Assembly (NCBI GenBank): GCA_964490725.1
Contig: CAZBDU010000033.1
Span: 1-52,220, forward strand
Direction of reading: 5' to 3'
DNA length: 52,220 nucleotides
Source: CAZBDU01 sp964490725
GTDB lineage: Bacteria; Spirochaetota; Spirochaetia; SZUA-6; DRHE01
Below are positions 24,001-32,372 of this stretch, one piece after another. The first letter of the stretch is position 1; every line of letters begins with the position of its first letter. Made by a program: the position numbers and the translations under genes. The notes under the pieces are model-generated. The model saw only the letters and a program-made list of their open reading frames with translations. It made no database searches and was not told where the DNA came from.

Positions 24001-26311
24001 GCTGAGCTGGGACCGCGCGGTGTGGTTCACGGCGCCGGACCCGGCGGACACCTCCTACAAGCCGGGCACCCCCCTGGGCGAGGGTGTGCACACGCTCTAC
24101 GTAGAAGAACGGGATCAGGCGGGCAACTGGTCCCCCTCGGGTTCCTTCGCCACCACCATCGACTTCGCCCTCAGGTCCGCCCCGGTGGTGACCCGGATCG
24201 GGCCCTACCTGCGCAAGGCCACCGCCGTCACCTGGGAGATCTCCTCCGGGCTGGGCTTCGCCGACACCGCGGACCACTACCGCTACTGGGTGGACGACGC
24301 CAGCCACAACCCGGCGACCGCCGTGGAAACGGACGCCAACTCCATCACCCTGTCCCTGCCGCACGGCGTGCACACACTGTACGTCGAAGAGTACGACTCC
24401 AGCCTTGTTAAGTGGGAGGGCAAGTATGGCACCAGCTCCGTGGAGGTGGATACCGTGGCGCCCAACGCTCCGCTGGTCGCGGGGGCCAGCCCCACCAGGG
24501 ACACCACCCCGGCCTGGAGCTGGACAAGCGGCGGGGGCGGCGGCAGCGGCTGGTACATCTACCAGCTGGACGGGGGCGGCTGGTCCGTGGAGACCACCCA
24601 GACCGGCTTCATCCCCCCGGCGGCTTTGTCCGAGGGGGACCACACCCTGGAGGTCCAGGAACGGGACCTGGCCGGCAACTGGTCCGTGTCGGGATCGCAT
24701 ACCATCAAGGTGGACGTGACGCCCCCCGTGGTGAGCGCCTTCACCATCACCCCCAACGGGGAGAACGGCTACGCCAGCGACCCCGCGGTGAGCCTGAGCA
24801 TCAGCGGCACCGGCACCCCCACCCAGATGCAGTTCTACGAGGACGGCGCATACTCCGGCTGGTTCACCTACAGCACCACCCACGACTGGACCCTGGGCGG
24901 AGCGGACGGTTCCCAGGCCGTTTGGGTGCGCCTGCGCGACCAGGCCGGCAACCTGTCCAGCTGGGTGTCCGACAGCATCGTCCTGGACACCACCCCGCCC
25001 TCCATCACCTCCTTCTCCATCAACGCCGCCGCCACCACCACCACCAGCTACGCGGTCACCCTCAACAGCGACGTCAGCGGGGCCAGCTACATGCGGATGA
25101 AGAACGGCGCCGGCGCTTACGGCGCCTGGTACACCTACTCCACGGCGCGCTCCTGGAACACCACCTCCCGCTACGGCACCAAGAAGGTGACCGTGCAGTA
25201 CAAGGACCTGGCGGGCAACCTGTCGGCGGAAACGCCCGACGCCATCTTCTACGGAACGCCCAGCATCTACAAGACCACCAAGGGCAGCACCTCCACGGGC
25301 AGCATCACCGTGGACCTGACCAGCTACCCCAGCGAAAGCGGGACCAACACCTTCTACCTCTACTCCGCGACCTCACCCACCGGGGCCAAGACCTCCAGGG
25401 CCAGCACCACAGGCAGCAGCTACACCCTGAGCCTGAGCCCCGGAACGTTCTACTACCTGTTCGTCAGGGTTTACAATGCGGACGTCGGCTGGGGCGACTA
25501 CAGCAGCTACGCGGTGGGCTACTCCTCCGCGGTGACCGTGGTCTACAACAGCGCCGATGGCGCCGACACCGCGCTGGCCTCCTCCATCAAGACGCTGCTG
25601 GAGGACACCGACTTCCAGACGACCTACTCCACCTGGGTGAGCGGCACCATGCCCAACTACTGGACGGTGACCCTGGTCCCGGAGAGCGAGGTCTCCCCCT
25701 ACTTCACCACCGGGGATGACCGCTACATCATCTACGGCGACCCGGTGATCGTCACTCCCGCCACCTCCCTGTACAGCAACGTGAACCGCACGCACAACAT
25801 CGTGCACCGGGGAACTAGCCCCACCACGGTCTCCTACCGCAGCGGCGTGGTGGCCATGGGCTACGGCGGCGCCCGGCTGCTCGACACGGCGGAGACCTAC
25901 TGGTCCACCTGGGGGTACGCGGACCAGGGACCGGTGGACATCGGCTACGGAGAAAGTGCTTCCTTTACCGACGGCACGGTCTACATGTACCAGTGGACCT
26001 CGGGAAACAGCGTCTGGCGCTACCCCCTGGCCAGCACCGTGTTCGTGGGCGGCACCACTCCCACCCACAACGCCCTGGTCCAGATCAGCTACGCGGCGCT
26101 TGGCGGCCGCTACTCGGTGTACCGGGCCGACGACTCGCATCCCACCGGCGGAGCGGTCTACGGGCGGGATTACTACAGCACGAATCCCCACTACTTCCCG
26201 GTGGTCCGGCAGGGGCGCTTCCTGCAGTTCGGGTTCCCGACCCTTCCGGACCGGCCCTACACCGGCAAGGTGTACTTCATCAACCTGATCGCGGTGATGG
26301 ACAACTACTGA
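21092..26311 (+). CDS. Giant Ig-like repeat lipoprotein with a GATase/ThuA-like C-terminal domain
   Basis: A 1739-residue surface lipoprotein; the lipobox LLGC puts the lipidated Cys at 24. Two Big_5 (SbsA-type) Ig-like domains are visible, about residues 45-147 (AVYPTDGATDIPINL, YSWSFTTG) and 352-460 (TTQPASGETGIP, NWYFRTSD). Between and after them run many beta-sandwich modules beginning DTTPP or DxTxP. Three related modules share TPTWTWTSGGGG, LxEGxHTLYVEERD and AGNWSxSGS features. The last 260 residues (about 1480-1739) differ: VTVVYNSADGAD, GVVAMGYGGARLLD and YFPVVRQGRFLQFGF resemble a class-I-amidotransferase or ThuA-like fold. Likely an adhesin or polysaccharide-binding protein, partner of the upstream transglutaminase-like protein. 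Confidence 0.85.
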   Translation: MSREKIRWRLLAATVLVAAVLLGCRNDMLSFMRKAVEYATTPPSIAAVYPTDGATDIPINLKTISVTFSKPVLAKSVTSSTFPVERKADSAPVAGKYEVSNDTITFSPSSELSYGTPYRLSLTTGIQDSDGNPLSETYSWSFTTGMAPDTTPPAGVSVEINGGAQWTASRSVQLTIQAVDDRGVAQMNVSNTNSFSEANWTTYQEAYQWQLPAGEGQREVFVKFRDASGNTSNVISPVQPIGVDLTAPEAIYLLLAGGRTSASSKDVEVNFAGFDTDNGAGASGASGYQIRYQAAAWPSGWQSFSTGSPSETFTEDVSQHIGIGETLTVEVRIQDAAGNVSAPLSSQITWDRTPPEVITTQPASGETGIPSNAGVVRVTFSEEMDPASFTASTFFIRQGTTTLPSTAVYHEGEATAELSGISLAQNTDYTVTVKSSVTDVAGNALGADRNWYFRTSDAIDTTPPEGTVGLSTGSTATATTAVVLAIDAADDYNAVYGMKIWGDNDPASGLPSFEQDAAWEPYATSKSWTLPAGSGYKYLFYKFMDSAANETATPQRLRISLDQVDPVISDLIINEGSGYTNDPDGQVTLSIVASDEHSGIEEMQISNDGVFDSEPVEPWTPLRSGWQLPTGEGARNVWVKVFDYVGRSAVFGPKSVVVDQSDPEVSFSEADVLEVNAPAIQTGTLTDAVSGIASYLWSQESGPGTIAFSDATAASPEVSTLVEGLYELKVTVTDFAGNSAFGTVPFTWDQTAPDNPPVLTVSQYSTTSQPTWSWDPVGGADYYLVSFDAGFTSPAATDLTSYSPAGSLTEGSHTLWVKALDNATNKTAASSAATFVDTVAPAISNDGQLFLTNVPLLIDYGAAPPDGDGQIIEGGSGLASLLWEQAGGPGTIQFTGADTETPTLRATADGEYELRLTVTDKAGNLTAAYFPFVWDTTAPAAPSVTGIAATPSTTPTWTWTSGGGGAGLYQLSWDRAVWFTAPDPADTSYKPGTPLGEGVHTLYVEERDQAGNWSPSGSFATTIDFALRSAPVVTRIGPYLRKATAVTWEISSGLGFADTADHYRYWVDDASHNPATAVETDANSITLSLPHGVHTLYVEEYDSSLVKWEGKYGTSSVEVDTVAPNAPLVAGASPTRDTTPAWSWTSGGGGGSGWYIYQLDGGGWSVETTQTGFIPPAALSEGDHTLEVQERDLAGNWSVSGSHTIKVDVTPPVVSAFTITPNGENGYASDPAVSLSISGTGTPTQMQFYEDGAYSGWFTYSTTHDWTLGGADGSQAVWVRLRDQAGNLSSWVSDSIVLDTTPPSITSFSINAAATTTTSYAVTLNSDVSGASYMRMKNGAGAYGAWYTYSTARSWNTTSRYGTKKVTVQYKDLAGNLSAETPDAIFYGTPSIYKTTKGSTSTGSITVDLTSYPSESGTNTFYLYSATSPTGAKTSRASTTGSSYTLSLSPGTFYYLFVRVYNADVGWGDYSSYAVGYSSAVTVVYNSADGADTALASSIKTLLEDTDFQTTYSTWVSGTMPNYWTVTLVPESEVSPYFTTGDDRYIIYGDPVIVTPATSLYSNVNRTHNIVHRGTSPTTVSYRSGVVAMGYGGARLLDTAETYWSTWGYADQGPVDIGYGESASFTDGTVYMYQWTSGNSVWRYPLASTVFVGGTTPTHNALVQISYAALGGRYSVYRADDSHPTGGAVYGRDYYSTNPHYFPVVRQGRFLQFGFPTLPDRPYTGKVYFINLIAVMDNY

Positions 26312-26340
26312 TTGGGTGAAAGCTGCGGCCCCCGCACCGG

Positions 26341-27264
26341 TCAATCCAGGAGGGGGCCCGGCAGGTCCTTCGCCTCCGGGAAGCTGGTCTGGGTTCCGAA
26401 CGCCTGCACGCTGAGGGCGGCTATCTGGTTGGCGCGCTCGACCGCCTCCGGCAGGGGCTTCTCCCGGGCCAGGAAATGCGCCAGCGCCCCCACGAAGGCG
26501 TCCCCCGCTCCCGTCGTGTCCAGGGCCTTCACCTTCCGGGTGGGGAAATGCCTGGCTCCATGGCCGTCCACCAGCAGAGCGCCCTGCTCGCCCAGGGTCA
26601 GAACCACCGTTCGGGCTCCTCGCCTCAGCAGCGCTCCGGCGGCGCTTTCCGCCTCTCGCAGCGTGCCCGCCGGCAGCCCCGTGAGAAGCTCCGTCTCGCT
26701 CTCGTTGGGGCAGAAGACGTCGCTCAGCCGGTACAGCTCCTCCGGCAGCTCCGCCCTGGCCGGAGCCGGATTGAGGATCGTCGTCGTTCCCGCTTCCCGG
26801 GCAAGCCGGAGGGCGTGCAGCGTGATCTCCAGCGGAATCTCCAGCTGGCAGACCAGCAGCCTGGAGGCGGCGATGGTGGACCGGGCGGCCTCGATCTCGC
26901 TGTCCGCGAGCAGGTCGTTCGCCCCGGTGACGATGATGATCGAGTTCTCCCCGCGGGGATCCACCGCGATCGGCGCCACCCCGGAGAACGCCTGGTCGGT
27001 GGAATGGAGGTGCGTGGTGTCCACTCCCCAGGATCGGAAGTTCTCCAGGGTGTTCTCCCCGAACACGTCCTTTCCCACCTTACCCACCATGGCCACTTCC
27101 CCGCCCAGCTTGGCGGCCATGACCGCCTGGTTGGCCCCCTTGCCCCCGAAGCCCATGCGGAAGCGGGTGCCGTGGAGGGTCTCTCCCTTCCTGGGCAGAC
27201 GGGGCACGTAGCTGATCAGATCGATGTTGCAGGCCCCAACCACGCAGATCCCGGGTTCAGGCAT
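26341..27264 (-). CDS. rbsK: Ribokinase (PfkB family)
   Basis: Phosphorylates ribose to ribose-5-phosphate. The 307-residue protein shows the PfkB signatures GFGGKGANQA near residue 40 and DTTGAGDAFVGALAHFL near residue 250, where Asp is the catalytic base. NPAPARAELP and PNESETELLTG are also ribokinase-like. A good GAGGAG ribosome site precedes ATG 27264. It may salvage ribose from nucleosides taken up by the BMP-type importer elsewhere in the window, but it is not in that operon. Convergent with the giant lipoprotein gene. Confidence 0.92.
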   Translation of the reverse strand: MPEPGICVVGACNIDLISYVPRLPRKGETLHGTRFRMGFGGKGANQAVMAAKLGGEVAMVGKVGKDVFGENTLENFRSWGVDTTHLHSTDQAFSGVAPIAVDPRGENSIIIVTGANDLLADSEIEAARSTIAASRLLVCQLEIPLEITLHALRLAREAGTTTILNPAPARAELPEELYRLSDVFCPNESETELLTGLPAGTLREAESAAGALLRRGARTVVLTLGEQGALLVDGHGARHFPTRKVKALDTTGAGDAFVGALAHFLAREKPLPEAVERANQIAALSVQAFGTQTSFPEAKDLPGPLLD

Positions 27265-27303
27265 GACGAGTTGCTCCTCCCCTGCGCTCGGTGAGCGCCC
27301 CTG

Positions 27304-27332
27304 AGTCTATCCCCCCGGGCCCTGCACCACAA
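27304..27332 (-). promoter_or_regulatory. Candidate promoter of the ribokinase gene
   Basis: Minus strand TTGTGG (27332-27327), 17 bases, TAGACT (27309-27304), about 40 bases before the ATG. Confidence 0.35.
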
Positions 27333-27362
27333 GTCGAGCCCGCCGGCACGAGCACGCGCGGC

Positions 27363-30041
27363 TCATCCGTCCAGAATGCGCACCAGTCCCGTCCCCCCGT
27401 CCATCTCGACCAGCTGACCTTCGGCCAGCACCTCGGTTGCCCGCTCGATTCCTGCGATGCAGGGCTTGCCGTACTCTCGGGCCACCACCGCACCGTGCTG
27501 CATCATGCCTCCGATCTCCAGCACGATCCCCGCCGCGTTGATGAACAGCGGGGTCCATCCCGGATCGGTCGCCCTGGCCACCAGGATGTCCCCGGGAAGG
27601 ACTGCCTTTTCGTCCGGTTCGTGCAGGACCCGGACCCGACCGCGGGCGGTCCCCGGCGATATGGGCTGTCCGCGGATCTCTCCAGGGCTCGGCTCCTGCG
27701 GCGGCGGGGTCACGATCCTGCCCCGGGAATCGAACAGAGCCGGGAACGCCTGGAAGGCCTCCTCGCGCAGCCTGCGCAGGTTGCGCTCGGCTTCGCGTTG
27801 GAGCTCGACGGCGGGATCCGCCAGGGCGCGGTCGATCTCCGCCAAGGAAACGTCGAACACCTGCCTCTCCTCCTGGAGCTGTCCCCGCCGGACCAGGAGG
27901 TCGGCGGCCCGCAGCGTACGCTTGCGCAGGAGGTCGGTGATCCGGATCAGGTAGTACTTGTGGATTTCCCGGTATCCCCCCAGCGTGACCCACACGTGGT
28001 AGTTCTTCTGGAAGGACGCCGCCTTTCGTTCCGAAAGCCGTCCGGCAAGCTCCGCTCTGGCCTCCTCCCGCTGTCGCCTGGCGCGATGGAATACCGCCTC
28101 CGGGTTGTTCTCCCGGTCCGTGTTCTGCGCCATGCTCTGGAGCCGATCGAACAGCATCCCCGGATCCTCGTTCGGCCGCGGCGTGGCAAGGTCCAGCTCC
28201 ATGGGCACGCGGAAGCCGTGGTCCCGCAGGAAAGCCTCCAGGGCGCGGGTGAACTCCGGGGAGAAGTCCCCGGCGCGCAGGCGGCGCTGGAACTCTCCCG
28301 TGTCTGCGCACCGCCTCACCTCAACGTGCTGAGACAGCCGGTACAGGGCCAGACCCATCTCGATGGTCACGTTGTTCGGCAGCGCCCGCTCCAGGAGGGT
28401 CAGCTTCTCCCGCGTCTGTAGATCCGCCCGTCCGAACAGCTTTCGCATGGCGGGCAGGGCCATTCCCTGGCTGGCGCCGGTCACCGGCAGCGAGCCCAGA
28501 GACACGAACCGGGCGTACCAGTCGGACAGGCGTCCGGCCAGCTCTCCCGGAGCGATGGAAGCGTCCCCTTCGAGGGACTCGATCTCCGCCAGGCGGGCCT
28601 TCTCCTCCCGCAGGAACTCCCGCCGGTAGGAGTCGGGATCGGCGTACGCACGCCGGGCCTGCCTGCGGTATCCCGTGGTGTTCAGGGCGGCCTTGAGCAG
28701 GAACCAGCGCAGCCGCCGTGGCCGCCTGGGAGCCACGTACTCCTTTCCGTCCAGCGCGCCCACGGTCGCCACTGCGATGGGGTCGTCCCTGGCGATCCTG
28801 GCGAACAGGCTCTTCCCCCCGGGGAGCCTGAGCATGTTGGACACGTTGAGGAAGGAGCGCCCCGCCAGGTTGCCAAACAGCCCTTCGGCCAGTCCCACCA
28901 CGTCGATGCCGAGAAGGCTCCTCATGAAGGCGATCTGCATCCTCTCGAAGAACTCCAGACCCAGAATCGAGAGCAACCGGGCTATTCCCTGGGCAACCAG
29001 GGTGAAGTTCATGTACAGCCGCTTCGGCTGGCCGGGCTCGGTCACCATCTCCCGGGGTATGCGCAGATAGGCGGTCACCGGCCTGGCCTGCAGCAGGTAG
29101 AACCCGCCGCCTTCGTACGCCCATTCGATGTCCACCGGGCGCCCGAAGCGGGCCTCCACCTGCTTCGCCGTCCGGGCGATTTCCTTGCCCTGGGCGGCGG
29201 TGATGCTCGGCGAACGCGGGGTATCGCAGGGTCTCTCCACAGTAGCCCCGGACGGCTCGATCCGGATCACCGTGTCTTTGCTGCCGACGGTGCTCGCCAG
29301 AACGGCCTGGCTGTGTTTGTCCAGGATGAGCGTGTCCGGGGTAACACGGCCCGCCACCACCGATTCTCCCAGTCCGAAGGCGGCGCTCACCGCAACCTCG
29401 TCGTAGCAGTTGTCGATCGGGTTGATGGAGAAGGCCACTCCGGCGCAGTCCGCCGCAATCAGCTTCTGTACGATTACGGCAATCCGCGGTTTGGCGACCG
29501 GGAATCCGTGCTCCCTCTTATAGAGAAAGACGCGGTGATCCAGGCACGAGGCGAAGACGGCCCCGATGGCCGGCTCCAGGGCGGTCTGGCTCACGCCCAG
29601 GACCGTCGTGTACCCGCCGGCAAAGGAGGCCGTCTCCAGGTCTTCCTCCGGCGCCGACGATCTGACGGCCATAAGCGGGGGGGCCCCGCCCCGCTCCAGC
29701 CTTCCCACATGCTCGCGCAGGAGCGCCCTCTGCCCCGCGTTCAGGGACAGCTCGCGGCAGCGGCCCTTCAGGCGTTCTGTCGCCTCCTTCAACCCCTGGA
29801 GATCCAACTGGGCCCCGTGGACCGGACCCGCGCCCGGCGCCTGCAGCATCCCCTTCACCTCCCTCCATTCGGCGCTGCCCTCCACGAAGGAAAACCAGGG
29901 GGAAAAGAACTCGACGGTCAGGACGAGCCCCGGCGGGACCGGGAACCCCTGCCGGGTGAGCAGGATCAAAGAAAGGCCCTTCCCGCCGACCTGACTCGCC
30001 GCGGGTGCCGGGGAAACGGAGAAAGGGACTACGGACTCCAT
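27363..30041 (-). CDS. Rifampin-phosphotransferase/PEP-synthase-like dikinase
   Basis: An 892-residue multidomain phosphotransferase. An N-terminal ATP-grasp domain (about 1-320) has SQVGGKGLSLILL, AVRSSAPEEDLETASFAGGY and VDIEWAYEGGGFYLLQARPV. A large helical middle domain (about 335-790) follows. The C-terminal swivelling domain (about 805-890) carries the phospho-histidine in GGMMQHGAVVAREYG. The order ATP-binding, variable middle, His domain and the length match rifampin phosphotransferase (about 866 residues) rather than PEP synthase, which ends in a PEP-binding barrel that is missing here. It thus probably phosphorylates a small molecule in the cytoplasm. Starts behind AAGGAGGTGG. Confidence 0.75.
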   Translation of the reverse strand: MESVVPFSVSPAPAASQVGGKGLSLILLTRQGFPVPPGLVLTVEFFSPWFSFVEGSAEWREVKGMLQAPGAGPVHGAQLDLQGLKEATERLKGRCRELSLNAGQRALLREHVGRLERGGAPPLMAVRSSAPEEDLETASFAGGYTTVLGVSQTALEPAIGAVFASCLDHRVFLYKREHGFPVAKPRIAVIVQKLIAADCAGVAFSINPIDNCYDEVAVSAAFGLGESVVAGRVTPDTLILDKHSQAVLASTVGSKDTVIRIEPSGATVERPCDTPRSPSITAAQGKEIARTAKQVEARFGRPVDIEWAYEGGGFYLLQARPVTAYLRIPREMVTEPGQPKRLYMNFTLVAQGIARLLSILGLEFFERMQIAFMRSLLGIDVVGLAEGLFGNLAGRSFLNVSNMLRLPGGKSLFARIARDDPIAVATVGALDGKEYVAPRRPRRLRWFLLKAALNTTGYRRQARRAYADPDSYRREFLREEKARLAEIESLEGDASIAPGELAGRLSDWYARFVSLGSLPVTGASQGMALPAMRKLFGRADLQTREKLTLLERALPNNVTIEMGLALYRLSQHVEVRRCADTGEFQRRLRAGDFSPEFTRALEAFLRDHGFRVPMELDLATPRPNEDPGMLFDRLQSMAQNTDRENNPEAVFHRARRQREEARAELAGRLSERKAASFQKNYHVWVTLGGYREIHKYYLIRITDLLRKRTLRAADLLVRRGQLQEERQVFDVSLAEIDRALADPAVELQREAERNLRRLREEAFQAFPALFDSRGRIVTPPPQEPSPGEIRGQPISPGTARGRVRVLHEPDEKAVLPGDILVARATDPGWTPLFINAAGIVLEIGGMMQHGAVVAREYGKPCIAGIERATEVLAEGQLVEMDGGTGLVRILDG

Positions 30042-30107
30042 GGCTCCACCTCCTTGCCCGCCCTCGAGGCCAGGCCCGGGGGCTGCGATGCCGGCACGCC
30101 GCCGGCT

Positions 30108-31556
30108 TCAGCTCAGCGGCACCTGCACGTAGCCTACCTGGCCGCTCTTGCCGTCCCTGACCAGCAGCACCACCGTCCCGGATTGGATGGCCTTCTTCAA
30201 GGCCCGCGAAAACTGATCCGATCCGGTCACGTCGGCGCTGCCCACCCTGAAGATGATGTCCCCTCTGGCCAGGCCGGCACTGTCGGCGGGGCTTCCCGCC
30301 ACCACCTCCTCCACCACGACCCCCACCGGGCGCGCCAGCCCCAGGCGGCCGGCCATGGCGCGGGTCACCGGCGCCACCTTCACCCCCAGCAGCTCGTAGG
30401 CCGGGTGAGCCGCCCGCTGCTTCACCAGATCGAGCTGGTTGGCAAGGGTGACCTGGGTCTTCATCTCCTTGCCGTCACGGAGCACCGTCAGCGTCACCTG
30501 GGTGCCGGGCTTCGTGCCGGCGATGGCGGTGCGCAGCTCATAGGCGGAGCTCACCTGGTTGCCGTCTATCTGCCTGATCACGTCGCCCTGCCGCAGCCCG
30601 GCGCTGGCGGCGGGACTGCCGGGGATCACCTCCACGATCACCACTCCCTTCGCACCCTTGGGCAGTCCCAGGCCCTTGATTATCGCCGGGGTGACGTCCT
30701 GGTAGTTGGCGCCCAGCGCCCCGCGGGTCACCTTCCCGTTCTGGATCAGGCTCTTGGAGATGCTCTTGACCATGTTGGAAGGAATGGCGAATCCCAGCCC
30801 TTCGGAGCCCTGCGTCTGGGAAACGATGAGCGAGTTCAGCCCGATCACCTCCCCCTTCAGGTTGAGCAGCGGCCCGCCGCTGTTGCCGGGATTGATGGCC
30901 GCATCCGTCTGGATGAAGTCCTGGTAGCCGCTGGGTCCGGCGGGTCCCAGGTTGGTGCGGTGGGTGGCGCTCACGATTCCGGCGGTGACGGTCCAGTCCA
31001 GCCCCCGGGGGTTGCCGATGGCCACCACCCACTCGCCCACCTTCATGGCATCCGAGTCCCCGAGCCGCGCCGGGGTGGCCCCGTGAGCGTTCTCCACCTT
31101 CACCACCGCCAGGTCCGTGAACGGGTCCTTGCCCGCCACCCTGGCGGGCTCCTCCGTGCCGTCGTAAAACAGCACGTTGACGGTGTCCGCGTGCTCCACC
31201 ACGTGGTTGTTGGTGATGATGTAGCCCTCGTCGTTCAGCAGCACGCCGCTGCCCAGGGCGCGGATGGGCACCTTCTGCTGTGAGGGGGCCCCGAAGAGCA
31301 GCCCGAAGGGACCCGCGGCCGGCGCCTGCTGGACCACGGTGCCGGAGATCTCTATGTGCACCACGCTGGGCCGGGCGGCGTGCGCCACTGCGGCAATCGC
31401 GTCGGCGAAGCCGCCCTTGTCCTGAATCACCACCTGCTGCGCGGGCTGCGCCGGCTCCTGCTCCGGTCCGCCTCTTCCAAAGCAGGACACTGCTGCCAGC
31501 ACCAGCAGCACCGGACCGGCGGCGCGCACCCCTGCCGTCATTCTTCTCCCTGTCAT
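30108..31556 (-). CDS. HtrA/DegP-type serine protease with two PDZ domains, lipoprotein
   Basis: A 482-residue envelope protease and chaperone. The signal peptide ends in a lipobox-like LAAVSC (Cys25). The trypsin-like domain has the triad H118 (TNNHVVEHA), D148 (FTDLAVVKV) and S226 (NPGNSGGP). PDZ1 (about 290-370) and PDZ2 (about 395-480) follow; PDZ2 is introduced by GLARPVGVVVEEV. ATG 31556 is preceded by AGGAGGGTGACG and opens directly into the signal peptide; the longer upstream frame is unlikely. The protein would degrade or refold misfolded envelope proteins. Confidence 0.92.
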   Translation of the reverse strand: MTGRRMTAGVRAAGPVLLVLAAVSCFGRGGPEQEPAQPAQQVVIQDKGGFADAIAAVAHAARPSVVHIEISGTVVQQAPAAGPFGLLFGAPSQQKVPIRALGSGVLLNDEGYIITNNHVVEHADTVNVLFYDGTEEPARVAGKDPFTDLAVVKVENAHGATPARLGDSDAMKVGEWVVAIGNPRGLDWTVTAGIVSATHRTNLGPAGPSGYQDFIQTDAAINPGNSGGPLLNLKGEVIGLNSLIVSQTQGSEGLGFAIPSNMVKSISKSLIQNGKVTRGALGANYQDVTPAIIKGLGLPKGAKGVVIVEVIPGSPAASAGLRQGDVIRQIDGNQVSSAYELRTAIAGTKPGTQVTLTVLRDGKEMKTQVTLANQLDLVKQRAAHPAYELLGVKVAPVTRAMAGRLGLARPVGVVVEEVVAGSPADSAGLARGDIIFRVGSADVTGSDQFSRALKKAIQSGTVVLLVRDGKSGQVGYVQVPLS

Positions 31557-31628
31557 CGTCACCCTCCTGAAGCACGGTAGTCGGGCGAGCCGCACCCGGC
31601 GGTCCGGCCACGCTCCGACCTGCACCTA

Positions 31629-31658
31629 AAGGTAGGAACCGGCACAGGGCGGATGCAA
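31629..31658 (-). promoter_or_regulatory. Candidate promoter of the HtrA gene
   Basis: Minus strand TTGCAT (31658-31653), 18 bases, TACCTT (31634-31629), about 70 bases before the ATG. Confidence 0.35.
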
Positions 31659-31709
31659 TAGTCCCTCCGGGCTATCCCGGGAACGGGTTCGGTCTAGGGT
31701 TTTGTCGGT

Positions 31710-32150
31710 TCAGAGGGTTTGGAACGTCTTCGGGCTGCAAACGCATCGCAGCCGGCATTTCAAGCTGTCCACGGATTCATTTTTCGTAGAGACGCCGAGC
31801 CCGTGATGAACCGCCGGGCAGCGGTCCTCTGCGTTGTCAAGTCCGTACTCGATCATCCAGCGGCGAAACCCGATGGGGCTCTCGGCCACGATCCAAACCT
31901 CTTGCTGATCCAGGAACTCCAGATGGTGCTCCATCTTGGCCGCAAAGAGCCGGGCCCCCACCCGCAGCCCCCGCTTGACCGTCAGCGTGTGCAGGCTGAT
32001 ACCGATGTCCGGGTCCACACAACGGCTCGTGACGATTCCGGCGATCTCGCCTTCGATCGCCCCCGCCTCCTCCCGCCGCACCTGGCGCACCGGCATCTCT
32101 TCGCCGCTGGCCAGGATAATCGTTTTTGGAGGGTAGGCAACCATTGCCAT
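31710..32150 (-). CDS. Unrecognised 146-residue ORF in an anomalous segment
   Basis: A possible protein with ordinary-looking composition in its middle (EIAGIVTSRCVDPDIGISLH, LFAAKMEHHLEFLDQQEVWIV) but a cysteine-rich, atypical C-terminus. No family is recognised. It lies between the HtrA gene and the truncated ABC ATPase, in DNA that looks less GC-rich than its surroundings. A second reading frame just upstream (about 32160-32225) gives LDQEKQDQRMIVDELEKKA, a coiled-coil-like fragment, so the segment may be a frameshifted remnant of a larger foreign gene. Confidence 0.35.
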   Translation of the reverse strand: MAMVAYPPKTIILASGEEMPVRQVRREEAGAIEGEIAGIVTSRCVDPDIGISLHTLTVKRGLRVGARLFAAKMEHHLEFLDQQEVWIVAESPIGFRRWMIEYGLDNAEDRCPAVHHGLGVSTKNESVDSLKCRLRCVCSPKTFQTL

Positions 32151-32189
32151 CTCCGGCGGTCTGAGCCTTTTTTTCCAGTTCGTCGACGA

Positions 32190-32372
32190 TCATGCGCTGG
32201 TCCTGTTTCTCTTGATCGAGGCACCTGTGTGCTGCAGGGTGCGAGCTTCTCCTTTGCGGAAATCGAGCGATGTCCGGTCTACGACCTGGGCCTTGCCGAA
32301 GCATCTGGAGACGTTGCGCACCTCGAGGATGATCTCGTGGCCGCCATCCCGGCACGTGCTCGTCTCCGTCAC
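32190..32372 (-). pseudogene. Truncated ABC-transporter ATPase (LivG-like N-terminus only)
   Basis: The frame opens with GTG 32372 overlapping the stop of the molybdenum hydroxylase gene (TAGTG). It encodes a typical ABC ATPase beginning, IILEVRNVSRCFGKAQVVD followed by TSLDFRKGEA, and then loses all similarity immediately before the point where Walker A should come. It stops after 60 codons. A LivG/nucleobase-type ATPase would be about 250 residues. The coupling to the upstream gene shows this was once a functional member of the operon, now cut by a rearrangement at about 32230. Confidence 0.7.

Noticed and set aside
30090..30106. GCCGGC/GCCGGC hairpin after the HtrA gene as a terminator
   Set aside because: The stem is perfect but no T run follows and the next gene starts 66 bases later; in such GC-rich DNA chance hairpins are common.
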